A stretch of 64,000 nucleotides of DNA. It comes from Biscogniauxia marginata. Its lineage: Eukaryota; Ascomycota; Sordariomycetes; Xylariales; Xylariaceae. Positions 1 through 11,708 of this stretch are shown piece after piece. The position numbers were made by a program, and so were the translations under genes. Within the stretch, counting starts at the first letter, position 1. Each line of letters starts with the position of its first letter. The stretch is taken from assembly GCA_022695795.1 (NCBI GenBank), contig MU404061.1:682001-746000 (forward strand), written 5' to 3'. The notes under the pieces were generated by a model. That model was not told the origin of the DNA. It saw nothing but the letters and a program-made list of their open reading frames with translations, and searched no databases.

Positions 1-383
1 TAGAATGCATTCCGATCCCAGCCAGGGCATTGCGTGATTTTGTCGATTCCGGCGAATGTGCTGAAGATCAGGTGTTGGACCGTGCCGGACTGCTTCGCAG
101 CTTCGACAACGTTGTTGTTTGCTCGGACCTCGTCACTCAGGTCGGGGATAAATATAATTGACGGCCAGAACACTGCGATAGTGCCTGCGATGGCAGGCTT
201 GATACTCTCGATATCTAAAATGTTGCCTTTGAATAGTACCGCCCCCTGATCTTTCAAAGCCTGAGCCGACCGAGATTCAGTATCTCGCACCAAAGCATGG
301 ACTTCATGACCACTCTTAAGAAGAGCTCGTGCTGCAGCACTTCCCTGCTTGCCTGTTGCGCCCGCGATAAATACTTTGGCCAT
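1..383 (-). CDS. NmrA-like NAD(P)-binding protein, N-terminal part
   Basis: Reading the minus strand from an ATG at 383 gives 127 uninterrupted residues running off the left edge. The protein opens with the dinucleotide-binding loop GATGKQG (residues 8-14) of a Rossmann fold, directly after a short hydrophobic beta strand, then continues with a Val-Arg-Asp segment (LVRD) and an Asp-Leu-Ser/Glu-rich helix typical of the NmrA-like/atypical short-chain dehydrogenase group. Known members are NAD(P)H sensors or reductases; the C-terminal substrate-binding part is outside the window, so the activity cannot be told. Start choice: the ATG lies immediately before the Rossmann strand, as in the family. 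It points away from the MFS exporter at 1099-2924. Confident on family, not on function. Confidence 0.85.
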   Translation of the reverse strand, partial: MAKVFIAGATGKQGSAAARALLKSGHEVHALVRDTESRSAQALKDQGAVLFKGNILDIESIKPAIAGTIAVFWPSIIFIPDLSDEVRANNNVVEAAKQSGTVQHLIFSTFAGIDKITQCPGWDRNAF

Positions 384-1098
384 CGTCAATGAATGCCTTT
401 GATTGTGCTTTGATGATATCTAGAAGGAGTCTAACACCAGGATGGGCGAGTTTTATATTGGAGCACTGTACGGATTACCCCAGCGCTGAACTTCTACATC
501 GCGCCATTCAGTTTCAATTGTAGCCTTCTAGGCCGACAGCTTCTGGCCTCCCTTTCTAAAGTCACCTGAGGGGTGGCGTTGCATCCGACCATGGTATTAT
601 TAATCCAATCATAATCCACCATGATGCGATGCTACTATGGCAAGAAGGCAATACTTAAATCACCGCCACTAGCATAACTTGATTTCCGTTCTAATAGGCA
701 TCAATAATCTCACCATCTCGGAGACCAAGGGCGTTACGTAGCCGCCAGCAGAAGAGCTCGTTTTCATTGGAGGTCTCGGAGACTTTTCCTTCTCCCACTT
801 ACAACCTGCATTACAAATCGATAATCTAGGACAATATAACATCCCGCGCCGCGAAGTAGGCAATATTCGTACCTAGGGACTACGTAAGCAAGCCAGTGCA
901 AGTGTGGAAATATACTAGACGTCCTCTTTTCACGACACGCAGGGGTATTCACTGCGTACAATGAGAGTTATGAATTAGATGTGCATGTTCAATTTCGCAT
1001 ATATTCATTAAGTATTAGATTCCTAAGATTGACTCAATGATCGAGCCCATGATCGCCTTAACTGCTTGGCAATGGATATGACTGTAGCGTCTCTCAGG
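384..1098. other. Intergenic, no gene seen
   Basis: About 0.7 kb between the start of the NmrA-like gene and the stop of the MFS gene. Only short open frames with no recognisable protein character are present. The first 100-200 bases upstream of 383 presumably carry the NmrA-like promoter; I see no clear motif. Confidence 0.5.
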
Positions 1099-2924
1099 TC
1101 ATTGAGTACCTCCTCGTTTTTCAGGGTCCTCTGTGATGATACAGGAACCCCCTTCATTGTCGGAGCTAGTTACCCCTTTTTTCTTGCTAAGCAGATCTCT
1201 CTTCTTGATGAACAATGTCATGATAATGGATAAACCAGCGATAGCAGTGTAGAATGCCCACATGATACGAAAAGCGGATACGTATTGAGAAGCAAGGATC
1301 TTGGTTCCTACGGCACCAGCTTCATTGCTTCCTGTGGTAGACCCGGTGCCTGCTGCAAGGTTAGCGCCGCCTAGCGTTCGCTGGAGTAAAACGGTTCCGA
1401 CGACAATCGAGATAGATGTGAAGAGGTTCCGCGCAAATGAGAGAGCGGAGCTGGCCATCGCTACATCTTCGGGCTCGACGTGGCTCTGGAGAGCAATTAA
1501 AGGAGCCTGGAAGAGCGGGCCGGCGCCGCAGCCGGCTATAACTAGAAATACTATGATTTTGGCCCAGTTCGTCGTCGCATCAAAGCTAATGAATAATCCT
1601 GTCCCTAGCGTCATCAGTACCGCTCCGAGCCGGACAGGTATTAGGTAATTCCCCGTCCTCTTAATGAAGAAGCCAGCCCCAACGGAGAAGATGGATACTG
1701 GGATAACGAGTGCGAACAGCGTGACACCAGAGATGATAGGCGTAAATCTGAGGACAGCCTGGAAGTATAGCGGTAGGAAATAGTCGAAATTGATGAACAC
1801 GAGGCTATGAAAGCAGACAGTTAAGAACGACGCAATATTCGTGAAGGACTTGAAGATTCGAATTGGTATCAACGGGGTTTTCGCAAAGTATGCCTCGTGA
1901 AAGAAGAAGAGCACAAGCAAGAGCACCCCGAAGATGAGCAGGCATAACACCATTGCGGAGTCCCAAGCGCGCAACCCCCCGGAGGCCGTCTCGAGACCAT
2001 AGAGAAAGCATATAGTCCCGCCGACTATGGTGAGACAGCCCATCCAGTCAAGAGATCGCAGCGCTTCCGCTACGGGCACGCGAGGCCACTTAACATTCAG
2101 GGCAAAGAATAGGACGATGATTGAAGCGCCGTCAAACGGCAAGTTAATCCAAACTAATTGAATCTATTAGTAACATGCTCGATTTAGACGGATTGGGCAG
2201 AAAAACCTACAGCACCACCTCCAGCCGATTCTCTCAGTAAAAACACCGCCTGCACGCATGGATATTAGCAACCGCATTGGGGTACCGTGGATAGCAAGAT
2301 GAGGCATTACTCGGGCCTGCTGGGTCACGACGCACCTAATATCGGGCCAACGCAGGAGGCAACGGCCCAAACCATGCCAGTGAGGCCGTAGTACTTTGCT
2401 CTCTCTTTCAGCTCGAACATATCCCCGATGATGATGGTGACGAGGACCAGCGAGCCGCCGCTGCCAAGCCCCTGGATGACTCTCCCGCCGATGAGCATCG
2501 ACGGCGATTGCGCAAGGGCGGCCACAAGGCTCCCGGCCATGAAGACGCCGTTCGAGATCATCAGGATTGACTTGCGGCCGAATATGTCAGAAAGCTTAGC
2601 CCAAATGGGATTCGACGACGTGGAGGCGAGGGTGTAGGAGCTGCCGATCCAGGCGTACTCGGCGGCCGACGCGCCGAGGGTACGCGCGATTGTCGGCAGG
2701 GCCGTAGCCACGATGGTTATGTCTAGCGCCGACAGGAAAAGCGCCAGGCACATTGAGAACATGGCTAGCCGCCGCCGCCAAGTATTCATCTCCGGGGTCT
2801 TGTCGTCGCTACTCGTGGCTGGCGCCGGATTTGGTTCCGGAGCGGCTTCATCGTTGCATACCGATTCCTTCGCGACCCTCGGATCGGTCGCATTGTCAGC
2901 TTCCTTGTTTTCCGGGGATGACAT
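1099..2924 (-). CDS. MFS drug/metabolite exporter, 14-TM type
   Basis: Three exons on the minus strand: 2924-2336, 2249-2211 and 2153-1099, giving 560 residues. Introns 2335-2250 and 2210-2154 both start GT and end AG, and splicing restores the family motif [23 protein letters not shown] across the tiny 39-bp middle exon. The cytosolic N-terminus (about 55 residues, rich in Asp/Glu/Pro) is followed by LDITIVATALP (from residue 67), motif A AKLSDIFGRK (109-118), GRVIQGLGSGG (147-157) and motif C GPILGG (193-198). Length and motifs fit the H+-antiporter DHA2 family (14 membrane segments), often exporters of toxins or secondary metabolites at the plasma membrane. The C-terminus is a charged cytosolic tail. 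Nearby NmrA-like and P450 remains suggest an old metabolite locus. Substrate unknown. Confidence 0.9.
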
Positions 2925-4510
2925 GGTTCGGTGTTCTAATGCTTGTCACCTCCGCCGTCCTGTTGGATCTTGAAATATTCACAACGAATTCCAAGCATAC
3001 ACGGTTTAGGCGCGAAAGTAATATATTCCTTGATGGCTCACGGTTGAAAACCCAATATCTATTTGGTAAAGTAGTTTTCATGCTTCTGTTTGGGGTATGC
3101 CTGAAAAGGGAACTCAGACCGCCCAAAATTACACACAAGGATGATCGTTGGTCCACAAGGACAGGGGGGTTCTGAGCACCGCAAATCGATGAATAGGCTG
3201 AGAAGGTAGTCCGGAAGAGTTGTTTTGACTTCGGACTTTCGAATATCCAACTCGTTTATCACATAACAATTTCCCGTTGCTTGCTTTTTTCCTTCTTTTC
3301 CTATTAGGTTTTCAACTTATTATTAACAGAATCGGCCGGCGTATAAGGGAGTAGGTTATTGATGTGCTGAGTGTGGGGATTCCATGTCGTTTAGTACACA
3401 CCTTGCGGAGCTCTCCACAACAGCAGACACTTCCGAGGAGGCAAACTCGGGCAGCTCGGGAGAGGCACGCTGAGTCAAACGAATGAGAATACTCGCACGA
3501 GAAAGTAGCTTATTAGCTACTACCCAGTGAAATCCTGCGCCATAAGTACCTAGTGACGATCGGCCCTTCGTGAAGAATTCCAGGCCCAATATCTTATAAT
3601 GGGCCATTGATAAATAAAGACTAGGTCCTAACGTTTCTGATATATAACTTACCTGAGCATTCCGTTCGGAATTCTATGAGAGACATAGAAATGCGTGTAG
3701 AGTCCAAAACACTTAATATGTCATAATGCTAATCATACCATAAATCTTGCCGAGGATCTCCACGGACGGTTTGATAGCATCGCGCGAACTCAGTGGCGTG
3801 ATCCACAAGCAGCGCAAACTATAACTGGCAGAAGTCGCCTGCTAACATCACACGTGCTCCCAAGTTACCTCCAACCCCAACAAGAGAGCTTCGGCATCTT
3901 TTTACGTAGTACAACGTACCATGCCAAGAGTATAACGAGCGTTCTCAACAACGGTATTATAGAGTTGTATCACAGTGGAGACGGTGCGCAATCGATGCCT
4001 CGACTTGTGCCCTGAAGGATTGTATACTTAATTGCTGCTGAAGTGAAGGCCTAAACAAACTACGGAAAACCACAAATGTCCCCCCTGCTAAGACAACACC
4101 ATGAACAATGTTAGACGTAGCTCGATGCCAACTCTTTATTCACCTCCGATGAAGTGAGAAGACTCGTAACTTGAGTCCCAAGTATATGTAGTTAGTAAGT
4201 ACCTCAGAGGAGACATTAACATTGAGCCGTATGCATTCAAAAGTACATGAAAGCCACTTTAAAAGCTGCATTAAAGACATATTATCAACTAATGCCACAG
4301 CACAATAAACTTAGAACCAGTACTTAGTTCCAGTACTGGCTTTCGAGAAAAAGTAGAAGAACCAAGAATCCAACTATTCTAACCTTTTTATGAATCTTAA
4401 AATCCCTATCGACCAATCTCAGAACAATACCTACAACCCTTGACTCAGTAAGCCATATATGCTCGATCCACCATATCTTAATCGGACTCAACTCTTCCTC
4501 CGCCTCACCC
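2925..4510. other. Intergenic, no gene seen
   Basis: This stretch holds the MFS promoter side (2925-3200) and about 1.3 kb without a supportable gene. An 83-residue minus-strand open frame at 3356-3607 has no recognisable feature. It may contain unrecognisable 3' parts of the P450 relic that follows, but I could not find the haem-binding Cys motif. Confidence 0.4.
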
Positions 4511-5400
4511 TTAGCGTCCCATGTAGCAACGGTGCGATATGGCCAAAGTCCTATTTATTCGCCGGGCGACCGGCGATCGGCTTATCTCGTATAGCAGCGC
4601 GATGTGCGCAATTGCGAAGATGCCCATCTTGGTGCCGCGTGAGACGTGCGTGCCGTCGGGCTGGATGACGCCGGCCCGCGCCACGACCATCTTCACGATG
4701 CCGCGCTCGGTGAAGAAGCCGTGCAGTCACAGTCGCAGTTCCTCACGCAGCGCCGAGTCGACGTGCGTCATTCGCGCGAGGGCCAGTTTAGAAAAATGCC
4801 GGGGTCCTTCTTCTTGTTGGTGCTGCTGCTGCTAATGATGATGGTATTGATATCTCGGTTTTGTGTATAACCTCTTCCCGCATCAGGGCCTGCGACACTC
4901 CGCTCGAGGGTGATGCGGCGAGGTCGAAGAGCGTATTGGATAGGGTGATGACGGAGGACTAGACCGCCGCGAAGGTGAGGACTGAGAAGTGGCAGGCGAT
5001 GACGCGCGGATCGAGCTGCATGGGGCTAACGGAGGGTTTGCGAGAGCATGGCCTATGGCCCATTGCACGTATACGTTCTGAACTAGGTCAGTATTATAGC
5101 TGCCTATGCTATATGTTCACAGGGACGAGGCACACAGGAGGTTTAGAGAGCACTATCGGTATTTTCTCTTGCAAAGTCAGCTGAGAGAGCCGCTCGCGAA
5201 TGATCGGCATCAGTAGCCTGCTGCACCGACGATACTGTACGTAGTCGTACAGCGTGGAGATAGCCCGAAGATCCAGCGCGTCTGAGACGTAAGCAGTCGT
5301 GGAACTTCTCAAAGAACCATCATTATCCGGTGAGCCAATGCCATGCTACAGGGACTTGCGGCTTAAGGGACTCAGGAAATAGACTAATAACGGCAGCAAT
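4511..5400 (-). pseudogene. Cytochrome P450 relic
   Basis: Minus-strand pieces in order match a fungal P450. At about 5312-5170 a fragment ending PIIRERL resembles the G-helix end. At 5073-4861, across a frameshift, comes QWAIGHALA, then LDPRVIACHFSVLTFAA, an in-frame TAG, SSVITLSNTLFDLAA and LMREEV (I-helix region). At 4786-4600 comes LARMTHVDSALREELRL with the K-helix ExxR, an in-frame TGA, then KMVVARAGVIQPDGTHV and RGTKMGI, the PERF-region strands. The haem-Cys loop was not found. Both stops are one C-to-T or G-to-A step from the family residue (Gln and Trp). A CTG-rich simple repeat at 4820-4835 interrupts the middle. Boundaries are approximate. Probably once part of a metabolite cluster with the MFS exporter. 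Confidence 0.75.
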
Positions 5401-8400
5401 TGAGAGCAATGTTCCTAATTAACGAATTGCACGTCTTTAGGAACACCTTATTGCGACGAAACGGATGCCCCATGAAGATTCTCGTTGAGAGCCGTATAAT
5501 GGTATCGGGAATAACGTCGTAAAATTCTTATCTCATACCATTCTTCTGTATCTGTGTCCCGGAGCTTCCAAGTAGACGTCCATCTCCTTAGCAATATCCC
5601 AAATATAATTGTTAAGCCTTTTAACTAGCTAGTGATTAATGACTTCTAGATGAACAGGGCCATTCACTAAGTTCGTATGTAGAAGGGTATATTCTGCTTG
5701 GAGAAAGTTTCGGTTGAATTGTTCCTGACTAGAACGTCGCCATGTTGTTCTAGAAGCCATCCGTTATGGGAGGATGACCTGTGGACCGTTGATGAAACAA
5801 GGCAACACGTGGGTGCGGTTATTCCTGGAGCACTTAACACGGAGTGAGTAACGATTCATATATAAAGGTTCAGCCGATTACGAAACTAACCCTGCTATGG
5901 CCTTCATCTGATAGTTGTCGTAAATGGAAGAAACTAGACATATTGGCTTTGGCTCGAACAAGCAGACCATACTCTTGTTATATGCCCGCCTATGGTAAAT
6001 TCCCAAAGAGTCCAGAAACTGGAAATAGTCGACGAGTAAAGGCAAGACGTACAACGACTGATATAATAACACAGACTGTATCCATAATTGACAAAGTAGC
6101 ACTTAGTGCCGCGTGGGTCAGTAATGTCATATCTATGGAGTTGAACAAAGCCTTGAAAAAAGTATTCGAGCTCGAGAAACAGCTGAGATATGAGGCTAAT
6201 GTATATCTATTTCGCAGTCCTCTAATAGCTGCGTGCCATGGGTTAAAGGTAAATAAGGAGTCTTAAATCTTTTCTTTTTTTTCTTTTAATTCTGTGATAG
6301 TATGCTTGCTTCATACTGTTCTATGAGGTGTGTCTGTAGCTATAAACAGACGAGAGTAACGCAGAATTAAGTCGTGGCTCATCATCATCGGTCATTTCAC
6401 TAGATACGTAATAAGTCAACGGTCAAAAATACTAACTGGATGTGAAAGCAGAACCAAAGATGACAGCGCTATTACGGTACTTCGATTATAGACGCAGAGA
6501 AGCACGGACGGTTGGAAGGTTAGATAGGTACTTCGCGCAAACGTCGGCACTGAGGCGGATCTTCTTGTTCGACACACATAGGTGCGTGCGAATAGAAAAG
6601 TTCTCTTTAGTTCAAGGAGCCGTGCAATTGAAAGTTGTTCAGTTATTCGTTAGAGCTTTTCCTGAGCTATGAGGTAAGTTTAGTCTTTTGACAGCAGCGA
6701 ACGAAATTAATTCATTGAAGATTCTTGCGGTTTCAACTGATTTGAGATTCCATACATGAACCTGTATTGGAGCTCTCTTCACGTTATTTCTATGTTATAT
6801 CACCTCTCCTTCTACACACGCGAACCTGGGAATCATACCTACTCGGCCATTTTCTGAACAAGATGAACCCACACAGCACACGATTTACTGATCGACACTG
6901 GGGTGTCTCGTCGATAGTCCAGATCCGGTCATAGATTCGAACAGGGATTTCCCACTTATAGCCGAACATACCGGACCAATCGGCTGCCGTCCGAGCCAGA
7001 TCGAAGTTAAGCTACGATGATCGCCCTCGGCGCGGACCCACCGAGCTGATCTCGAGTAGGCGAGCTGTCAGAATCGAATCTGGCGGCTGCAGCATGCAAG
7101 ATCTATGCGAGGATCCGAGGCAGCTAGGAATTTTATATACGAGGAATTATCGCGAGTGTCATAACTCAAGCTAGCTGAGCGCCTCCCGCCAAGGAGAGAG
7201 GAGGGATAATTATAATAGCAACAACCAGGTATGTAAATACTTCTACCCATCCAAGAGCAGGTTGAGAACGACTCATCCTAGAAGCGCATCATACGATAGA
7301 CCAAATTCCGCGGCACATGTCATTCGATTAATGCATCCGTATGTATAACGGCAGACGGCATAGTGAATAGCTGGATCCGAGCTCCTGTGAATGCCATTGT
7401 GAATGCCACAGTACTGCACGGTCTTCATCCTGTAAGGATGTGTACCGTGCCTGCTTTCTTCCTCGAATTTCCTTCTCCTCCCATGTGCAATGCCGTCTCA
7501 GCCAGGACCCCGATTCGGTCAGTAAAGAAGGTATCAGTACGTGAAAACTATTACATTGTGGTGGAATCAGTGGTAATATTAGTGTTGAAAGAACGGAGCC
7601 CGTGCTCAGCCGTAGGCATCGGGACGATAATCAACGTATAAGTCCTCCGCAGCGTGCCGTCCAAACGCCAGTGCAATTTACTCTCTCTCTCGGAGCAACG
7701 AGGCGTGGGAAAAGTGCAAGTTCAGTCGAGAGGACATAAGATTCTCGAATCCCTTAGCTCAGTCACCTCTCGGTTCGACCTTCTCGCCTCCGTGTTCAGT
7801 GATATACCAGCCGCATAGAATAAGGATCGCAGAGGCGACGGGCGCAACTGTCCAAGTCCTGCGCGCCAATATACCTACCTATGGCACAACTCTTTATCAA
7901 AAGACCAACCGAAATATCAATACGTAGGGCCTCTTCCTCCTACCGTCAACACTACTAACAACTAACCACCCGTCACAAAATTCGCACCCCCACCTGCTGT
8001 CAAGTCACGGCGCTAGCAAGCCTGTCTAAGTTGAATATGCCCTCTAGATGGAATGACATCTCCAGTTCCTAATGTTATTTTGTTAGAGCTTACTCTTGTC
8101 TCTGCACAGATTTGGACTTGGGTTTTCTTTGGATCAGGTACCTTATCAGATATGGGTTAAGAGCTAAGGTCGTTTTTTATAGTCGCCCACACAGTGCCGC
8201 TACCATCCTCCCCGTTCATTCGACTGGATGGTGTTCCGTGAATTATGTATGGAGTTTGGTGGTTCCCCTATATGATATGCTGCCGCCTTGGTTGTACATA
8301 TTGATACAATGATATAATGCGATCCGTTGAATGCCCAAATGTTCGTCTATGTACAGTGACGCCTCCTAACATATAATCCAAAACACACAAGTTCGTGTCC

Positions 8401-8411
8401 AATGCTTCTTG
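5401..8411. other. Three kb without a supportable gene
   Basis: Scattered open frames of 60-140 codons occur on both strands (longest 5844-6266, plus), with none showing domains, signal peptides, plausible introns or family motifs. The composition is normal, not RIP-like. The 140-codon frame is rich in Ser/Lys/Arg with no start context or partner exon; I do not call it a gene. Confidence 0.45.
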
Positions 8412-9805
8412 TTACTTTTGTCGTTTCAACGTCTTGGTCGCCATCTCTAAAAGGCCGTCTTTGGCCTCACTTTCCGGAAACGTGCTGAGGGCCGAAATTG
8501 CCTTGTGGCAGTAGTCCTCAGCTAATGCTCTTGTCTGCTCAATTCCATTGCTTTTAAGAACCAGTTCCCGTGCCTGCAACAAGTTATTAAATCGTCACCA
8601 TAATGGCTAGCAACTAATCAACTCACTCTTTGCACATCGCCTTCCTGTTCAAATTTTCTTCCTACTAATGAACCTAATTCTGGATTTGTCTTCCATGCGA
8701 ACAGCAGGGGCGCGGTTGCGAGACCCAGCTCCAAGTCAGCTCCAGTTGGTTTGCCTAGATCCTTCGCTGACCTAGTATAGTCTAGCATGTCGTCCACCAA
8801 CTGAAATGCTAAACCCAGATTCTTCCCGTAGGAGTAAGCAGCCTCGACCGTAGTTGTATCTGCTCGTCCAAGCAATGCTGCAGCCCGACACGATTTGGAG
8901 ATTAAACTTGCTGTCTTGAGGTATGTCTTCTGCAGGTAGTAAGTAAAAATATCTTCCGAGTATTTCGGATTCCGCTCGTCGCGCGCCGTGTTCTTGAGTT
9001 GCATAAATTCGCCCTCGACCAAATTGGCAATGACGGTAGCAAGAAGCTCGATCACTTCGGCATTGCGTAACCGCGCAAGAGCTACTGATGCTCTCCCTAA
9101 AAGAAAATCGCCTGCTAAAACTGCCATTTTGTTACCAAATTCATGATTTGCAGATGGGGAACCTCGCCGAGATATTGAGTGGTCAACCACATCGTCATGT
9201 AATAGCGATGCAGTGTGAATTAGCTCGGCAATCTCGGCTAGCCGTCGTTGCGATGGGAGAATGTCGCTTTCGGTGGACTCGGGCTGGGATGAGAAGCCGG
9301 TGAGCGGGGAGGAAGGGTTGATATCGGCGAGTATGTTGAGAGGAGATATTGAAGAGTTAATTCCCTCGGTCGAGTTTGCGGGCGCCAATTCATTTTTCGG
9401 ACAGAGCGAGGTCGCACGGGACATGAGAAGGACGATCAACGGGCGCACATGCTTCCCCTCGGCCTGCGTATAGTATTTTGCAACCCGGTCAAGGGAGGGA
9501 TGTCCAGAGCCTAATAGCTGTCTAATATTTCCTGTCAGGAATTTCATTTCCTTGGCCACTATGCGCAAAGGGTCTATGGGCATGTCGCCTTTGGTAGCTC
9601 GGGTGACAGCGTTGGAAACCATATTCGAAGCTACCGAGACCGCAGCGGCCCATGCTGAAGATCGGCTTGGCGTTCCGTGATATAAAGATCGTGACACCCG
9701 TATTCTAAGATCAAGAGATGCGGCTCTTCTACAGTCCGAACATACAGTAGGCCGCCCAGGCGCGCGAGCCTTGAGGAGCGCCGAGGCTGCTATTCGAAGC
9801 TGCAT
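8412..9805 (-). CDS. COQ1: Mitochondrial trans-polyprenyl diphosphate synthase (ubiquinone side chain)
   Basis: Two exons, 9805-8627 and 8573-8412, with a 53-bp GTGAGT..GCAG intron, give 446 residues. The enzyme extends an allylic diphosphate with isopentenyl diphosphate to make the polyprenyl tail of ubiquinone in the mitochondrial matrix. Seen: an Arg/Ala/Ser-rich, acid-poor N-terminus (residues 1-45) that looks like a mitochondrial presequence; GKHVRP (117-122); first Asp-rich motif DDVVD (204-208) after LLH; second Asp-rich motif DDMLD (338-342) after FQLV; and the conserved ending of the family in exon 2. The reading frame stays open 72 codons further upstream to 10021, but the ATG at 9805 begins the presequence, so I chose it. 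Length is near the yeast enzyme. It is transcribed divergently from the Vma12-like gene. Confidence 0.93.
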
Positions 9806-10243
9806 AGTGACCGAACGGCTGGCCTTGGATGCGTCCCAGGGGCCCAATTGGATTATCAGAGACTCGTAGGGTATATTCGGAGCATCGGCGGTTGTGGTGA
9901 CTGGTGGACTTGGACTCAATGATTCGACAGGAATCTGGCGATAATTCGTTGTGGAATGACGCTGACTGATATCGTACAAAAAATATTCACCCACTAATGC
10001 ATTAAACCGTTGCTTTCTCACCCGATTGCGCAGTGGATGTTGTGGCTTTCGATTGTGGCTTTCGCTCGGTAGTCGGTATGGAAAGTGCCGATTTGTGGCT
10101 GCACACTATTACGGGTCCACTCCGGCTAGTACCTAAGCAAGCTAGCAGTCCTTGTCTAGAGCTCGATTGAATTCTTGCTGCCTTCAATCATCACCATCAT
10201 CCTTACCTCTCCGGAGATATCATGGCCAACATCGAATCGAAAA
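9806..10243. promoter_or_regulatory. Shared divergent promoter region COQ1 / VMA12-like
   Basis: The 438 bp between the two start codons must serve both divergent genes. The COQ1-proximal half stays open in the COQ1 frame (no stop until 10022), so either the 5' UTR is long or an N-terminally extended form exists. No TATA box is obvious. Confidence 0.5.
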
Positions 10244-11126
10244 ATGGTGCTCCTCACAATGACACCCTTCATAGTGGAGGCACTTGAAACTTTGTTGGAT
10301 TCGACTCTTTCAGAGGTATCCCAAGACGATGATAGCAGGACTGACACCAAGGAGCCGTCCCTCAAAGATCCCGCCGTGGGAAAGCCGATCAGCCATGCGC
10401 AGATTATCGATACCTGGAAGCAATTGAAGGGACAGGATCGCAATGAGATCAAACTGGAAGGACTACTGTGTGGTGCAACTATATATACACCTCCACCACC
10501 TCCAAAACCTGAACCTGTTCGTCTACTCTGCTTGCATTGTCCCCCAACCTTGGCTGACTTCGAGCTGCTAGACCGATGAGTACAAACAACTCATGGCCCG
10601 ACTACGTCGCGAAGAGGAAGAGCGATCTTACGAACGAATGCTGAAAAAGACCCCAGCCCGGGAGTCGTTTACCGAAAGGTTTCCCTACGCGCCTATGGCA
10701 CATTCATTCGCAGAAGTCAATAAGCCGTCGAAAGCTGCCGATATAGGGGGCGATGATATCGAATATGGAGATGTACAAAAACAAGTCACATTGATCATGA
10801 ACTTTTTAGTCAGCATTATTGGCTGTGGTGCTGCCCTCTGGAAAGCAGCCGAATGGTGGACGCCGTCGGCACGGATCTTCCTCAGTCTGGGGGGTAGTAT
10901 CGTGGTCGCCATCGCCGAAGTTGCCGTGTATTCGGCATACACCTGGCGCATGGCTGAAGGTGAAAGAAAAGAGGGACAAAAGAAAGAAGTCAAACAGATC
11001 GTACACACCTGGGTCATACGGGAGGAAGACGAAAAGAAGGATGCTGGTGAACCACCAGAAGTCCTGCAGCAGGATGCGCCAGAACAAGAGACGAACCTCC
11101 GAAGAAGACTAAAAGTTCCAACATAG
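10244..11126 (+). CDS. Vma12/Vph2-type V-ATPase assembly factor of the ER
   Basis: Two exons, 10244-10516 and 10572-11126, joined in phase 0 over a 55-bp intron (GTTCGT..CTAG, branch GCTGAC), give 275 residues. Splicing joins a Pro-run ending PKPEP (residue 91) to TDEYKQLMARLRREEEE, the signature of the fungal Vma12/TMEM199 family. Two hydrophobic helices follow at about 161-177 and 181-205 separated by a short WWTP turn, with a charged Lys/Glu-rich cytosolic tail. In yeast this ER membrane protein, with Vma22 and Vma21, assembles the Vo sector of the vacuolar proton pump. The start at 10244 is the first ATG in frame; a second Met five codons later is possible. The DNER/KLEG-type first domain matches the family layout. 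Confidence 0.85.
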
Positions 11127-11708
11127 GAGTCCAACAAGGTCTACATATTTATAAAAATAAATCAGAAACCATCCCTGTTGGAATCAATTAACATGGTCAC
11201 GACACTGCAGCACTTGACCTGGAAGTATTTATTATGTTTGTGTGGGCAGCTGTCAGCGGGCTCAACCAGCTGGTAGTCGCCAGCCTTTATGCCCCACCTT
11301 ATCGCGTCATCGTCATTTAGCTACGCGTTGGACGCGTCTACTCTTTTTCTCTTTACGCGTTTAGACCAGCTCTTTTTACTAGCATTGCTTCTCCACACAA
11401 ACTTGTAGCAAGGTGCTAATTCATGCTCCGACTTTCCACCACTGATCTACCATCGAAGAAACCAGACGACGACATGTCCGATTACTCCCATATTGTGTGT
11501 CGGTTACATAAACCAAGTCGCCTCGACCGATAACCACTGTTTATGAAATAGAAACTGGCAGGAATTGTCTATATGTTATAACAACCCCGAGGAAACCAGC
11601 CATATGTAACAGAAGGTCGTTGTTTGACATTTTGTGTCGCGACTCTTGGATTGTCATTTTGGTTGACCTAATATTGGATACGCGCTTTGGATCAAAGCAG
11701 AGACAAGG
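11127..11708. other. Intergenic, no gene seen
   Basis: Gap of about 0.6 kb between the 3' end of the Vma12-like gene and the zinc-finger gene. An ACGCGT-type hexamer occurs twice at about 11335-11360 (an MluI cell-cycle box-like sequence) upstream of the ESCO-finger gene. This could be chance; no other structure is evident. Confidence 0.4.

Noticed and set aside
2713..3175. Plus-strand frames of 86 and 140 codons
   Set aside because: Antisense to the MFS first exon and its promoter.
5844..6266. 140-codon plus-strand frame
   Set aside because: No domain, start context, signal or partner exon; composition like random sequence.
6925..7080. Possible 5S rRNA relic (CATAG ... GAACAGGGATTTCCC and GAAGTTAAGC)
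   Set aside because: Similarity is limited to short words; ends do not pair and the internal promoter box is missing.
7730..7800. Possible tRNA (TTAGCTCAGT and GGTTCGACC resemble A and B boxes)
   Set aside because: The boxes are only about 16 bases apart and no cloverleaf stems form.
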